Shown in pieces: positions 1-12,937 of a stretch of 64,000 nt of DNA. The notes under the pieces were generated by a model, which worked only from the letters and a program-made list of their open reading frames with translations, made no database searches and was not told the DNA's origin. The stretch's first letter is position 1, and every line of letters starts with the position of its first letter. This DNA is from Solicoccozyma terricola (Eukaryota > Basidiomycota > Tremellomycetes > Filobasidiales > Piskurozymaceae): assembly GCA_001600875.1 (NCBI GenBank), contig BCLD01000022.1, forward strand, positions 130,364-194,363. The letters are read 5' to 3'. The position numbers and the translations under genes are program-made.

Positions 1-1034
1 TAGCTCAAGAGGTCAAGAATATGCTCACACAGGCGCTGGAGAATATCGGACGAGGGCGGCTTGCCACGGACAGACTCAGTATGCCAGGCTACCCTGGTTT
101 GCTCGGTGCATGGGACTACGCAGCTGAAGTCCGCCGTATCATGCTGCAGAGCATCGAGCTGGCCGTCTCACAGGCTGAGAACGAGGTTCGCAAAGTTACA
201 TCAACAGGTGTGGCCAAGGTGACAAAGTTGGGAGACGTCCATCTTCCCAAGGATGTAGAACGCTCCAAACGCATCTTCAACGCAGACGCCATGTTCGCCG
301 TCAACAGGCGCTCAACAATGGGATCGTCAGACAGCAAACGTGCGCAACTAGCTCGTCGAAGGTCTTCGAACTTTGGCACAGTCGGCCTAGATCTCGGTCT
401 CACGTCACGGCAGGATCTGTTGCAGGTGGCAATCACCGACATCTTCGACTTTCAGCATCTTTTCCTCGAATTTAGACCTAGCAAGTCCAGTACGGCGTCG
501 TCTGAGGAGCACGACGGAGCAATCTCACCATGGGGCATGGCCTCCGTCGCTGCTGGTGCTGTGACCGTCTTTGGCGGACAAGCTCTCGGTCTCAAGACTC
601 TGCTACGAAATGTCGCTCAGGTTTGGGACATCCTCGGCGACGAGTCAGCACGTCGTTTCGTAGCACCCGCCGCAGGTGCCATTCTTCTAGGACTCACATT
701 GTTTGTGGTGCATGATCTCCCAGCTTCCATTCCGCGCAATGTCGGCAGGCAAATACACCTCACACTTATCTCCGCGGACGATGGGTCTGCAGACACCATT
801 GCAGCAGGAGCGTATGCGGACCGACAAACTATCCGCATGCAGCGAGAGGCGCGCAAAGTAATTCGGCTGGCGTCATGGGACCTCCGTGAACGGTTCAAGG
901 CAGCCCTTGAAGCCAGGAATCGAGCAATGGAGGAGTGCGAAGACGTGGAGAAGAGCGCGGGCAAGGCAGTGGATTGGTTCCGGGAGGTTGAGGATCGTGT
1001 AGCCTCAATCCGTCGGCAGATGAAGCAGCTTTGA
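1..1034 (+). CDS. FZO1: Mitofusin Fzo1, C-terminal part (truncated by window start)
   Basis: The frame is open from the window edge (codons from base 3) to TGA at 1032-1034, so the 5' part lies outside. About 343 residues are visible. Fzo1 is a dynamin-related GTPase of the mitochondrial outer membrane that tethers and fuses mitochondria. The GTPase domain is not in the window. Visible is the membrane region, two hydrophobic stretches (around GMASVAAGAVTVFGGQALG and APAAGAILLGLTLFVVHDLP), followed by the PRNVGRQI turn and a long charged helical tail containing RKVIRLASWDLRERFKAALE, the pattern of fungal Fzo1 heptad repeat 2. No intron is evident in this part. It converges with CSF1, leaving only about 205 bp between the stop codons. 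The product name is family recognition by eye; the order membrane pair then coiled-coil tail at the extreme C-terminus fits mitofusins and few other families. Confidence 0.82.
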   Translation, partial: AQEVKNMLTQALENIGRGRLATDRLSMPGYPGLLGAWDYAAEVRRIMLQSIELAVSQAENEVRKVTSTGVAKVTKLGDVHLPKDVERSKRIFNADAMFAVNRRSTMGSSDSKRAQLARRRSSNFGTVGLDLGLTSRQDLLQVAITDIFDFQHLFLEFRPSKSSTASSEEHDGAISPWGMASVAAGAVTVFGGQALGLKTLLRNVAQVWDILGDESARRFVAPAAGAILLGLTLFVVHDLPASIPRNVGRQIHLTLISADDGSADTIAAGAYADRQTIRMQREARKVIRLASWDLRERFKAALEARNRAMEECEDVEKSAGKAVDWFREVEDRVASIRRQMKQL

Positions 1035-1239
1035 TTTCTTATATGAGAACGTTGTAATTGAAAATACCCTTGTCATATTCACATTGCTCATCATGATCAT
1101 CAATACAACCACGTCGTCATTTCTTCGTCAGATCATCGATGAATCCTTATGTTGGCAGCATGTTCTCGTACACCCCAAGCAGCCTGAGAAGTTGAGCATT
1201 GGTTAGCTCGTCATTTCCTTGGCATCCGTTCTTTCGCAC

Positions 1240-4200
1240 TCACACATCCATCCCATTCTCCAAGAATGCCGTCACAAAGCTATGCGTGACCTCTGGCGCC
1301 AGATTTAACCATTTCTCGGTGTAACTTCCCAGCAGATCCTCTGAGAAATCGCCCAAAATGTTCATTTGCGGAGGTCGGAGTTCGACCTTGCCTGGCTTGT
1401 ACGTCAAGCGGTTGGGATCGGGCGCCGAGGACGTTTGGTCGCCAGCAGCGTCAGCCGCCTTCGCCTCCGCAATCGAACTCTCCTCTGTCCTCTTGATCGC
1501 TGCGAGAAGACTCCTATACAGATTGCGAATTTCGATGAAGACTCCAAGCTGAAAGTCAAGTTCGAGGCGTCCTTGGCTTCCGTGAGCGTATTGGACGGTA
1601 TAATCGTAACTCAATGATCGTCGAAGTGTATCTTCGAGAGAGGACATGGCAACCGTCTGACATGCAATGCCACGATGAGCTCTCTAATGTCAACGAAGGG
1701 CCTGCGACTCTCACTCACCGTATTGGGTAGAGAAACAACTCGCAATTCAGTGCCAGTGGAAGCCTTGTCCAGCCAGACGCCCACGTCCGCGCTATCCACT
1801 AGAACGCGGGACATTCCGCGAGGCGTGAATCGCCTCAAACGCACTCCCTCAAGCTTGCTAGTGAGGTTACGCAGCGGAGAGCCTCCAATCGCAAAGTCCC
1901 GCTTGAACTCGGCTGACAGTGTGAAAAGGTCTAACCGGTAGAAGCTTTCGGAAAAGTCCGACGTCTTGTATAAAGCGAATCGGATGCGATGGGTTTCAAG
2001 GTGCAAAGCTTGCACAACCTTCAACTTCTTGCCGTCTGTTTTGGCAGACTGACGCTGCTGCACCGACTCTTGCATAGCAACCGCCACCGACGCGAATGCA
2101 TTTACGGGTTTGACTTCGCGGTATTGCCGGTAGGCTTTAGATTCTGCTAGGGCGTGGACCTTCTGGTCTTGGTACGCTTTCCCAACACGATCAACACTGT
2201 CCAAAAGCCCAGGCAAACCGAGGACAGACATCACGCCGTCGATAGCACCCATTTGCACCGAGAATGCTAATTCAAGGGGTTGATCGGTGGAGCAGTCATC
2301 GAAGCTGGTCCAATCGTCTTGCAAGGCGACTCTGGTTGGCAAGACACTGTTTTGGGGAGAATCATCAGATTGAAGATCGCCCAGAAAGAAACAGAGATGA
2401 CTTACTGGAGATCTGTGATCCTCTGCCCTTCGAGATCGACCTGCACTAGTGTTGTAGCTATATCCAAGCTAATAGCTAGCAGTGTCGAATCACCTAATGC
2501 TTGCACATGACGAGCCTTGCGAACAGCCGCGAACGAGACCGCGGGGTTCTTTATCGAGCCGGCAATTGATCCTGACGCGGATAACTCCACATTTTGAACT
2601 CGGACAGAGATATCCTGAGATGCATGCAAGTCTGCGCGGAACACAACCGGCTCCATCGTCAGCTTCACACGGCTGACAACGAGGTCAGCAAAGATGTCGA
2701 CATGGCGAATACGCAAGGTGACAATCCGACGTGATGGCGTAGACGAAGGCGTCTTGCCCACTGGCCGTTCAACCTGAACGTCTGGAATAGCCATCTCTAA
2801 AACTGGCATTCGATCAACCCAAACGGCTTGCAGACATAGAAGGTCTTGAAAGCGCTGGAGTTTGACGTCGGCACCCATCGAGGAGTCAATCAGTAGCTGA
2901 AGCTGTGGCTGATCCTCCGAGACCGGATTGAGGTCCCACACCGCTGTTACAATCAAGTCTTTTATGCCCGCTGAGACCGACTCCTGGTTGGTAAGATAAG
3001 CATGCCTGGAGCGCAATGACACGCCCGTCACATGGGCAGTCAAAGCGATTTTTTGCGAAAAGCTGTCCTTTTGCAACGTGAAACTACCTCCACCCCACGC
3101 AATACCCGCAAGCACAGGAGAGTCTGGCTGGCAAGAGAGGTCGAGAGTCGAAGGATCGATCCGCAGCGAAAACGCAAATTCAGCTGAAGACATGGCCGAC
3201 TTTCGGGAAGTCGACGATGTGCCTACGGCAACCTTGCCACCAGGCAGTGCTCCATCAAGAGTATTCGTCTTCGGACCCGAAATGCTGCTTCGTTCAGACG
3301 CACCAGCGCGCAAGCGCAGGTCGATTGCATGTATAAAAGGGATGAGACTTGGCCGAAGGGTGTTCTCGCTGGTTTGAATGACCTACGAGAGACAGCAGTC
3401 AGCCTAGCGAAGACACCGCTATTATGGAACAGTAACTCACTGCGCGGATCATGTATCTCGGAGGAGCGTTGAAAGCTGTTGCCCGGGATCCACCAGACTG
3501 ATGCTCGACCCATGTGGAAATACCCGGCAGGATGATTATGTCGGCAGCGGACAACGTCCTCTTCGAATGCTCGAGTGGTCGTAACCTTGCGTGTGGACTC
3601 CCTATGCTCATCATCTCCTCGACGTCGCTCTCCATGACCTGGTAGAGACAAACGCGACCACTGTAGAAGTCCATTGAGGTGCGAAGCGAGAAGCTTTTTG
3701 TGCTCCCGAGTACCGGCGATTCGGGATTTGCAATGACGTCGGGCTGAGATTCCATGGGGTAGTCCTCGACTAGTTGCTCGATGCTATCTCGACCCTGGCG
3801 ATAGACTTCCAGGAACAACCGCGCATAGTCGACGAAGTTTGTATCCAGACGTAATTCAAATCCGCTAAAAACACCTCGAAGCCAAACTGAACGACTAGTC
3901 TCATCAGAGCGCAAGCGACTTTCGAACACGGTGCTAGGGAGATGCATGCGATTTCCGGAGGAGTGGCTTAAGCCTTGGAAATGTGAAGGATTGGTAGCAT
4001 CGAATCTGATGCGACCCCTGTCAGCTACGCGTCATTGCCGGGGATAACTCGAAGACACTCACTCTCGCACAAACTGAATCAGGAGGTCCTTCACATCTGC
4101 GCGACCGACTTGACCCCGCCTGTTGATGGCATATATGTCACCGATGGAGAATAGCAGGGCAGGTGTTGAATGAAGACCACCAGACGCGACTCCTTGTTCG

Positions 4201-7200
4201 AGCGCTGCTCCGCGCTCGAGCGACAGCGGGAAGGCCACTGCCAGCCCCGAGATCTCGAGAGAAATGGTGTGCTTCTCCAACCAGTCCTTGCGATCCGCAG
4301 GCGTGGGCTTGACGTCAGGCTTGATAAGTCTGGATGTTTCCTGCACAATGTCCGTCCATTCCTTCGCACGCCTCTCGCGGACGACCCTCATGTCTGCAGA
4401 CCAGCTATTTAGCATATCATAAACCTGTCCTAGAGCTGTGACTTGAATGACGGCATGCGCATTGGCTATACGGCCATGAACGTGCATCATAGGCGAAATG
4501 GAATGTTGAGCGCGTTGAGATAAGCCTATGTCGAACACTAGGAAGGCGGTCTCTATGACCCGAGACTTGATGTCGCGGTCTGCCTCTTGTGATTGTAAAG
4601 CAGTAGCTATGCCAGTGGAAAGCCGAAGTCCTTCAAGTCTGACGTCCCACGTAGTAAAGTCGAAAGCATTCTTTGCGGAAGTCAGTTTGGTTATTTCGAG
4701 ATCTTGGCCGCAATTTGTGATCCAACCTCGGATACTGCTGGTCTGAACAGTAAGCAGCGACGAAACTCCGGAGGCTCGAAGGCGGACCGTGATGCCCTTG
4801 CTCTCCACCTTGAAGCTGTAGAGTAGAGTCCGCTTGATATCGATAGGTGCTTCCACCGGCAAAGAGGTATCCCTCTTGCGGATTAGAGTCTCCCCGAATA
4901 AAGCCAATGCTCGCACATCTTGGCCGAGGGCCTTGTAGGTGGAGAGAATCCTTTCCAGCACTGTCGGCTTGAAAGTCCCGATGAAGGGGTCGATACTAAG
5001 AGAGCCACGGACCCGGATCGTATCGCGAGACATCGCCACTGCAATCGCCACCGTGATACAGGGAAAGCGGATCGCCTTGGCATATGCCTTGTCGTCGCCG
5101 AGACTAGCGATGGTGATATTTTGGCTGAAGCCCGAGCTTTGACTACCGATTTTTAACCCGCCGTCGATTGGGTCGCCGGATGTCAAGTCTGCCAAGCCGG
5201 ATTGACTAGCATGTGCGTATATGTCATTCAAGTGCCAGAACACCCAGGCTTTACGAGAGATGCCGATAGTGAATGATAGCCGCTTGATGACGATATCAAG
5301 GGCATAAACAGGCCTTGACCTGCTCGTGCTCTTTCGCGGAGACGAGATCGACTTCTTGCCGTTCAAATCATCTTGCAACAATGATTTGAGGGTCGCCTCG
5401 TACTCGCTACAGAGAATTGACCTTTCATTAGTATCCACTTCACTAAACAGTATTAGAGCTCGAACAACGCACGTCAAGTGTTCGCGCCTCCAAACTGTCA
5501 TTAGCTCGTACACCCTCTTCGGATCCTTCAGCGACCTGAAATTGACCTGTTGACATCGGATTACGAGATCCAGGTGATGCTGTTGTGACTGATTTTCGTT
5601 CCATTGGGCGAGGAAACCTTCGATTGTCAGACAGATAAGCTCTTCTCCGTCACCCTGTAGCATGATCATCCCAGAGCCCAGCTCGCCCGCCAGAGTCATG
5701 TTGCACCCTGATATCGTCCGCTGCCCATCGCGGCTGGCATCTAGCTCCGAGGAGTTTGAAGCGACCGTGCCAGTGAGCCTGAATTGCTGACCTTCCACCT
5801 CACATCTCAGTGTGTGCGCATTGAGACCAAATAAGGATCGATCAACGGCAACTGATATCACAACGTGGACGGGGTACGTTCTTTGCGACTTGGAAGCGTC
5901 TACCGAAGAAGGCGAAGCGCTCGAAGCCTCGTCAACACCGGCCAAAGGTGTCTCCAGAAGACCGTTGACTGTTGCAAGAACGGACGGATACGTCTCCAGC
6001 TGGATCAAGCCCAACTCGACGTTCATGTCGACGACGCGCCTGGAGCAGGGTTCCGGCTGTGCAAATTTGATGGTCGAGACGAGGTTTCTCGTGGTCAGTT
6101 CGCCCACTGGATGCGAATCCCCGTCTTCCTGAGCCTTCAAGACGAGCTGTGTATAGCCTAAGTTGAAACAGGTGCATCCGCCGGTCTCACCGACCCGGGA
6201 TGGGGAGCCTCCGTATTGATTGCTGGCCTGAAGGAATGGGAGCTTATCAAGATCTTCCTGACTGTAATCATCCCTAAAGCTGAGTAGGGCATGCGTGCTT
6301 GCTTTTCGGGTGTCTTCGAGTTGATCCTGGGGTATTGGAGTTGTCTGGTTTACAGGATCAGACCCTATTCTCTTGCGGACCAGGTGGCGCAACCTGCTCA
6401 ACACTTTCCAGCCCACGTCGTCTCGTAAACTGTTCGGCTCATCTTTTGATGTTGGAGGTCTAAGTAGGTCACATTTCCAACCCCAGTAATGGGGATCGTC
6501 ACCCAATGTGTATGTTGCGGTCAAATCAGTGAGGACGGCGTGAACAAATTGCAAGTCCCGGTGGAGAGGGGTCGGTGTGTGAAGTCTGTTGCCAGAGATC
6601 GCTTCCTTCCAAGGTGAAACAAAAGCGGTGACGACTTTGGCCTGCACCGGCTTGATTGTGAAGTTGGCCTTACCGAGGTGAAGACCACTTGAGCGCTCAG
6701 CCTGATTGGAGACATTGTAGAAGCCCTTCGATCCATTCAAGTTGCACTGCATGTACTGTATGCGGCTCAGGGGTTCCAAAGAAGACCTCCCCGTTGAACT
6801 GGCTTCGTTCGCCGAAATACTTACGCTGACCATTTGAAGGTCCAGCCGAGCGATGAGAGAACGGTCATGTTGATCTCCCGAAATGGAAGACATCCTTACC
6901 ACCAGGGACTTTGCTAATAGCTCTGTGGTAAGCAGGGTGGGAGAACCCCGCTCATCTCTTGTCGGGATGCATGACTGTTGAAAGACCTTGAAAGACACCT
7001 CGGGTAGGCACATATCCAGGCTTATCCGTGAGCTGTGGTTGAGCTGGGAAGTCACACTGGCTATACGATCTGATAGCAAGATGTCGAGATGGGTCTCGGG
7101 CGAAATGGTCATCGACTGTGGATAATTTAGACATGAACAAGCGAATTGTGAAATGGGGTCTAAGAACTTACGATATCGTTCCAAACGCTCCGAACTGCAC

Positions 7201-10200
7201 AGAGAGCTGGGAGCATGGACGGCGTGACCATGATGCGCAAAGCTTGACGACTTCGTACTCGGATGAAGGTTGTGCACTCCCCAGCGCAAGCATCTGGAGC
7301 AGCTTCCGAGAACCTGTCGGAGACGATGTTGAAGTCGTCGCAGTCCTCGAGTGAGGTTGGATTGATCTTTTCAATCATTTACATCAGGTCAGAGATAGAA
7401 GGGATCTGTTAAAGAGGACACTCACAGGCTCGAACGTGCTAGTCGTCGATGCGTCGACTTTCCGAAAGAGTTTTAAGATCTTCAGCAAATCGGCAGGAAT
7501 GCGCGCATGTTCCTGCACTTCAGCTTCGGTATCTCCGTCGGCGTCTCTGTCATGAACAGTGTTGCGCAGTGGAACCGTGCTGTCGCTTGTGGATGGTGCA
7601 CTATCCGAAAAGCCACCGGATTCACCGGAAGCCGAGTCGTCTGGACTACATTAGAGTATTGTCAACATGAGGATAGCTAGTAAAAGCCCAAGCATTGCAA
7701 CTTACCTGATGCCACTGGCGATCTGAGTGGGCCACTCTGTAGTGAAGTCGAGGGATGATGCAGAGCTTTGGTAAGCCCCATCCTCGGCACCTTCGAGGCT
7801 ACCGCTGTCATAGTCGTCATCAACACTGCTCTCAGCATCAGAAAATTCCTCTGCAATGTTTGACAAGGTTCAATATTTCTGTTTCATGGATATCTAAACG
7901 TCTTCACTCACCCTCTGGCGTGGTCGGCATGACGGGATTTGGCAGGTAAAAAGGCTGACAACGGATGCCGACCCGAAGGGGCCCTTTTCGAGTCCCTTGG
8001 AGATTCCCAACATGGACATACAGATCCTGCAGCCGCTGTGTGGCTTTGTCTTGGGTGGTTATGAAAGCCTGTTGCTTGGTGGCCTTATCTTGCCAGCCCT
8101 GTGGCGTTCCGAAGAGGTCGAGTTCCACAGCGCCAAAAACGTTGGCTACTTCGCAATAAGCTGTGGTAAGCTTGGTTATCCTCAACAAAACCTTCAGCTG
8201 TATCTCTGTGATCGTGAGGGAGACCGCAGAGTAGTATGACTGCCCTGCCAATGTGTTGAGTCCAACCGACAGCCCACGAGGCATCTCGGCAACTATGGCA
8301 GTCTGACCTTCCGTAACGGTGAGGCCAACACGTTCCACGGCCAAACGGAGAAATGTGACTGCGAGGGAAAGCCAAATGTGTCAGACGCTGAACCACATTC
8401 ACCAGAGAGACAAAATGAGAAATTACCATCAGGATCAGTAGGAGGATTGTACACAGCCGCAGGAGCATTTTCCGCATCGGCATAGGTTGTGGTGAACGCT
8501 CTTTTGACTCCGCCAAGTCGATGAAGCAGGTGTAGACCGCATTGCCCCCCGATGGACCCGAGTTCGAAGTCCCAGAGGCACAAATAGGTCGCGTTGCGAG
8601 GAGGCGGACCGAATAAACGATTGGCTGTGATTCGCAAGCCTGGGGGACCGCTTGACGTCAGCACATCACTTGCCGCTGCACTCCGTATGTTTAGACATAC
8701 CATCAACCAGCAGACTCTCCTTCGGTCCTCCAGACGGAAGGCATGAACTGGCGAAGACCTCCGCAGTGTGGTCCAGGTACTTTATGGAAAAAGGTGGAGC
8801 GTTGACAATGAGTTCTGTTTGGGACTGAAGTAGATTAGGGGCGACTCAGATGCGGTCGATGAAAGGTGAGTACTGACCCATGTAGTCGGAATTTGATCGA
8901 AGATGGACCTGCAGCTCGGGAACGGGTATGATCGCGCCGCCGTCACATGAATAGATATTTTCCGGAGCGATAATGATGCCGTTGGTGCAAGAGAACTCTA
9001 GGTTGACCTCAAAAACATCGGACTGAGAAAACACTCCACGTTGTCAGGATCGTTACGATGAACTCCAAGCAAAGACCGTCTCACTTTTCCCGGTCGATAT
9101 TTTTCCTCCACGCGATCACCGAAAACTTTCGGCACCTTGTCCCAGTCGTCAACGAGCTCGCCAAACGTCCGAAAGTGAGTGAATGACCCAAAGTAATTGT
9201 CTTTGATTAGAATCATGCGTCGGATTGCCCAGCCTAACATACGGAATGAGACATTTTCGATCTGCAAGCAAGATGTAGAGGTCAAGGCACCAATCGTGGC
9301 GGGTAGCGAACCGCATGACTCACATGTACTACGAGGCTCAGCGTTTCAACGTGGTCCTTTGAGACTGCGGTGTAGTAGAGATAGGTCCCTCGGACATCCA
9401 GAATACCAATTTTGCCGACTTGCCGAGTGTCTGGCGTGCCGAAGCTATTCTGCGTGTGCCATCCAGGCAAAGTCATATCCAGATGGATATCGGATCCTCG
9501 GACAGAGAACGGTATGGTCGTAGATTCTGGCCGGAATCTGATCGCAGGAACTTCTATCTCTGAGGACAAGTCGTCGCCATACAAGATTAGAAAGGCTGCG
9601 CGGAGTCAGCAGGGTCAGCTTGATTCGCCGGGCTGTGGGATGGAACACTTTGCTATTGTGGATGCAGGACATACCATTTTCGTCGTCCCTGTTAGGATAA
9701 TCGACCACATTAAAGTCGTTGACGTACAGCTTTATTTGATAATGAGACAGCGTGACTGTGAATTGATAGTCGTAAGGCGTGAAGTGGAAAAAGTCGCCTT
9801 GTGGACCCGAACTCCAATCCTTGGCGAGATCCGAGATGAGAGTGACATGATCACGAAGCAGAGTTATCACTGGTCGCGACATGGTGATATCGAACTGCCA
9901 GTCGCGACGGGCGTTCCAAAGCAGTGGCGTCGGCATTCTGGCCGTGACCTGAGGGGCCGATTGTAAGTGATGAATAGATTGCATCGCCAGAGCAAAATAC
10001 TTACCCGGCAGGTATCGGCGTAGAGGAATGTGTCGTAGTTGACATGGGACGATACGCTCAGACCATGAAGACCTAGCTCTAGAGTGGTGCTGTAGCCTTC
10101 AGCGGTAGCAACGATGGGCAATGTATATTGGACGAAAGACCGGGATCCGATCTTGAGATCAAGCCAGCCAAATTTCCTCTGGACGGGAGGTCCGTTGTGG

Positions 10201-12416
10201 CGGGGATATTCCCAGTCCTGCGCGGTAGGTTGGTGAATGTCAAGCGGATACGAAACCAACAATTCTTGAACCTACCTTGGACGTTTCTCTAGTCGGCATA
10301 CGCAGTACTGTCTCGTCCATCAGCTCGACGCAAACCTTCAGCTCGGAATGTATCCTCTTATCACCCGCACAAAGACGTGGTGTCGGATCAGAGTGAAAAA
10401 AGATCGATGGCGCGAAAGCTCGCATGATTGCGTCTCTGATTCAAAGTCGGTCTTAGCAACCCTCAACTCAGAGTCAAGACGGGTAAACTCACCTCTGTCG
10501 ATCGGCCCATGGGCCGTAGGTCAAGGAACCTCCATGCGTGACCACGTCTACGCCCCACTCGGGTGGAAGATCCCCATTCCCAATACAGTCGTTCAGGAGC
10601 GCACCACCCGATTTGCATCCAGGAGGTACGACACCTGAGGGAAAAACGTTAGCCCAGTCCTCTCTCTAGCAATCTCAGGTGGCCCCATGTCGTACCTGGT
10701 ACATCCACGTAGTATTCCAGATCCAGCGCAGGTATGTCAAGCAGGGTAGCTACCTTCGCATAGTCAGTCTCCTGTAACGTTTGCGGTCGCATCTCGCGAC
10801 CATCGACATTCCGATATCTCGCCAGGCCCTTCCACTCGTTGTCGGGACCGTAATAAGCCGAAGCGTAACTAGGAGGTTTGGTGAAAGATCCATCATGCAT
10901 CCATGCAAAGCGTTTGGAGAGGTTATGGAATGCTGCTCGTGCGGTGAATTCCGCTGGAGGTTTATGAAGGAGGGAGTGCCTTGCAATAGGAACATGGTGG
11001 TCAGCAAGTCAGCTAGCTGCGCAGGCTTTTGTTAGTCTCAACGACTCACTCGTCCTTGACCAACTCCTCGTACGCCCTCTTTCCATGCTCTAGCAGTACC
11101 CCTGTATAATCCGGATTCGTTCGGACGAGCACTTTGACTTGCGTGAAGTTGAACCTCGCCAGCTGCTTGTACAAATCCAATTTGCTGCGGCTCTGTTAAA
11201 CGACGGTCCGACGTTAGCTCGGCGACCGAATTCTTCTCTCCTTCTCCATACAACACCTACCTCCGTCGCTTCATACGTTCCAATTCCATTCTTAAACTCG
11301 GCAATCGTAACTGTCGGCGTCGAATCACTTCCAATAACCACCGCACCGGTATCCACGATGATCTCCAGCGGTAACAAATCCCTCGCCCAATTCCATTCCG
11401 CTTTTTGTTCTTCTGGACGACGGGATTTCCGAAGACGTTCTCGCAGTCTAGCAGAGGGCGGAATGGGAGGTGAGAGGGGACGAGGGCGATTCAGGTGATC
11501 TACTGGTTTCTCTTCATCGTGACCTTCAGGTGATGGAGATTTCCGTCCTCCCCACCATCTACGACGTGGACGACGAGGCTCGGATTGGTTCTTGATGTCT
11601 CTGGTGGGAGTTGCTCGCGATTCTTCCGTCGCTTTCATCCGCTCCACGATGGCGTCGTACGCTGGTGTTCGATTGTAAAGGAACCATTCGAGACCTTCCA
11701 TGTATATGGAGCAACGGCACGGGAGTTTGACTGCAGGGTTGTACATCGGAGGGTCAGATATAGCAGTGGACATCCTTTTCACGACACGTACGATTATCTA
11801 ACGGTCCCTCCGTCCTCACATTCCACTTCCAGAACCGCCATGTGACATGTCCCTTTAATATCCGCAAAGACATGTTGGATGAGTGATATCGTAGGTTTTT
11901 GAAGAGGATACGGCCGGAGAGTGGGGAGAATTGGAGGGATTCTGAGAAGTGCCATGCAAGAGGTTTTAGTTTGTCGGCTTGCAATTGAACGTGATGAACG
12001 GCTCCTCACCGAACGAGATCCAAACATGCTGAGATCGCCATAGCGCAAGTCGGAGGATGAATCCAACGATAACGCCGACCAGTCTATTCCACCAGAAGAA
12101 GATCTGTAAGGGATGAAGGAGATCGCCCGAGCACATATGTCAGTGTCAGACTGTATGTCATAAGAACCTGGTAGTTCTTCCACTTACGCCGATGACGACT
12201 ACCCAGATCGCGACAGCTTCCACGAGGAACAGCTACGGTAAACAACGTGATCAGACTTTTAAAGCTACCTAAAACGACCTTCACCCCACTCACGACGTTC
12301 AGCTGGGACTGACCATCCCCGATGGACTGAGCGCTAGCAGTCGACGGTCCCAGCAGTAAGCTGACCCATAACCAGATCGCGGGAAGCGCGCTCGCCGCGG
12401 TGTTGTTTAGTTTCAT
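1240..12416 (-). CDS. CSF1: Csf1, bridge-like lipid transfer protein (BLTP1 family)
   Basis: One gene of about 11 kb read from ATG at 12416 to TGA at 1240-1242, split by many short GT-AG introns. Exon 1 begins MKLNNTAASALPAIWLWVSL, a probable signal or anchor helix. The next two exons join into the membrane segment LFLVEAVAIWVVVIG plus IFFWWNRLVGVIVGFILRLA, then follow SGRILFKNLRYHSSN and HVTWRFWKWNVR, and PCRCSIYMEGLEWFLYNRT. This succession is the N-terminal signature of Csf1. The C-terminal exons (GKVELRPPQMNILGDFSEDL) match the end of the family. Yeast Csf1 is about 2,950 residues; here about 3,300 are possible after introns. Csf1 and its animal relatives form rod-like lipid channels at ER contact sites and are tied to phosphatidylethanolamine supply for GPI anchors and to cold growth. 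The last intron (donor near 1717, acceptor near 1656) joins VVSLPNT to VAMSSLEDTL. The largest single exon frame runs from about 7.1 to 4.1 kb. Exact borders of every middle exon were not fixed. Confidence 0.85.
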
Positions 12417-12937
12417 TTGGCGGAAGCCGTGATCGGATTAGAAGGGGGCGTGGTCAGCAGGCCTCAGCATCACCTTCATGCTAGCTGTCCCTGTCAGGAT
12501 CGACTGATATCTGTGGATGGGGTGTGATTGTGAAGAATCTGAATATTACTCGGTAGGGGGATGTATCGAGGCACGACGATCACGTGGATTGTAAACAAAT
12601 CAACTTGTCATCGCATCAGACAAGACCATGGCAAACACCCTCCCTCCCACCGCTCCCCGAGTAGGCATGCAGATTACATATATCCATGTGGATTATCCAT
12701 CGTCGAGTTGGCACTTGGATATTTTCACCGACACACCTTTGATGATGAGTCTTGTTTACTAACCTTGATTGTTCAGGATCACGCAGAACTTGTCCACGCG
12801 GGAATATTGTACCGGGACTTGGGTGAGATATGTAGATTTCCCAAGCAACACTGAATATCGTTACCGGAATCTAACAAACCCAAAAAATAGGGAACGAGCT
12901 AGGCAGATACAAGTTGACATCTACAATCGGTTATTTC
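12417..12937. other. Spacer between the micro-exon gene and CSF1
   Basis: About 520 bp with no convincing coding sequence. It must hold the 3' end of the upstream minus-strand gene and the promoter of CSF1. Short open stretches on the plus strand have no family resemblance. Confidence 0.6.
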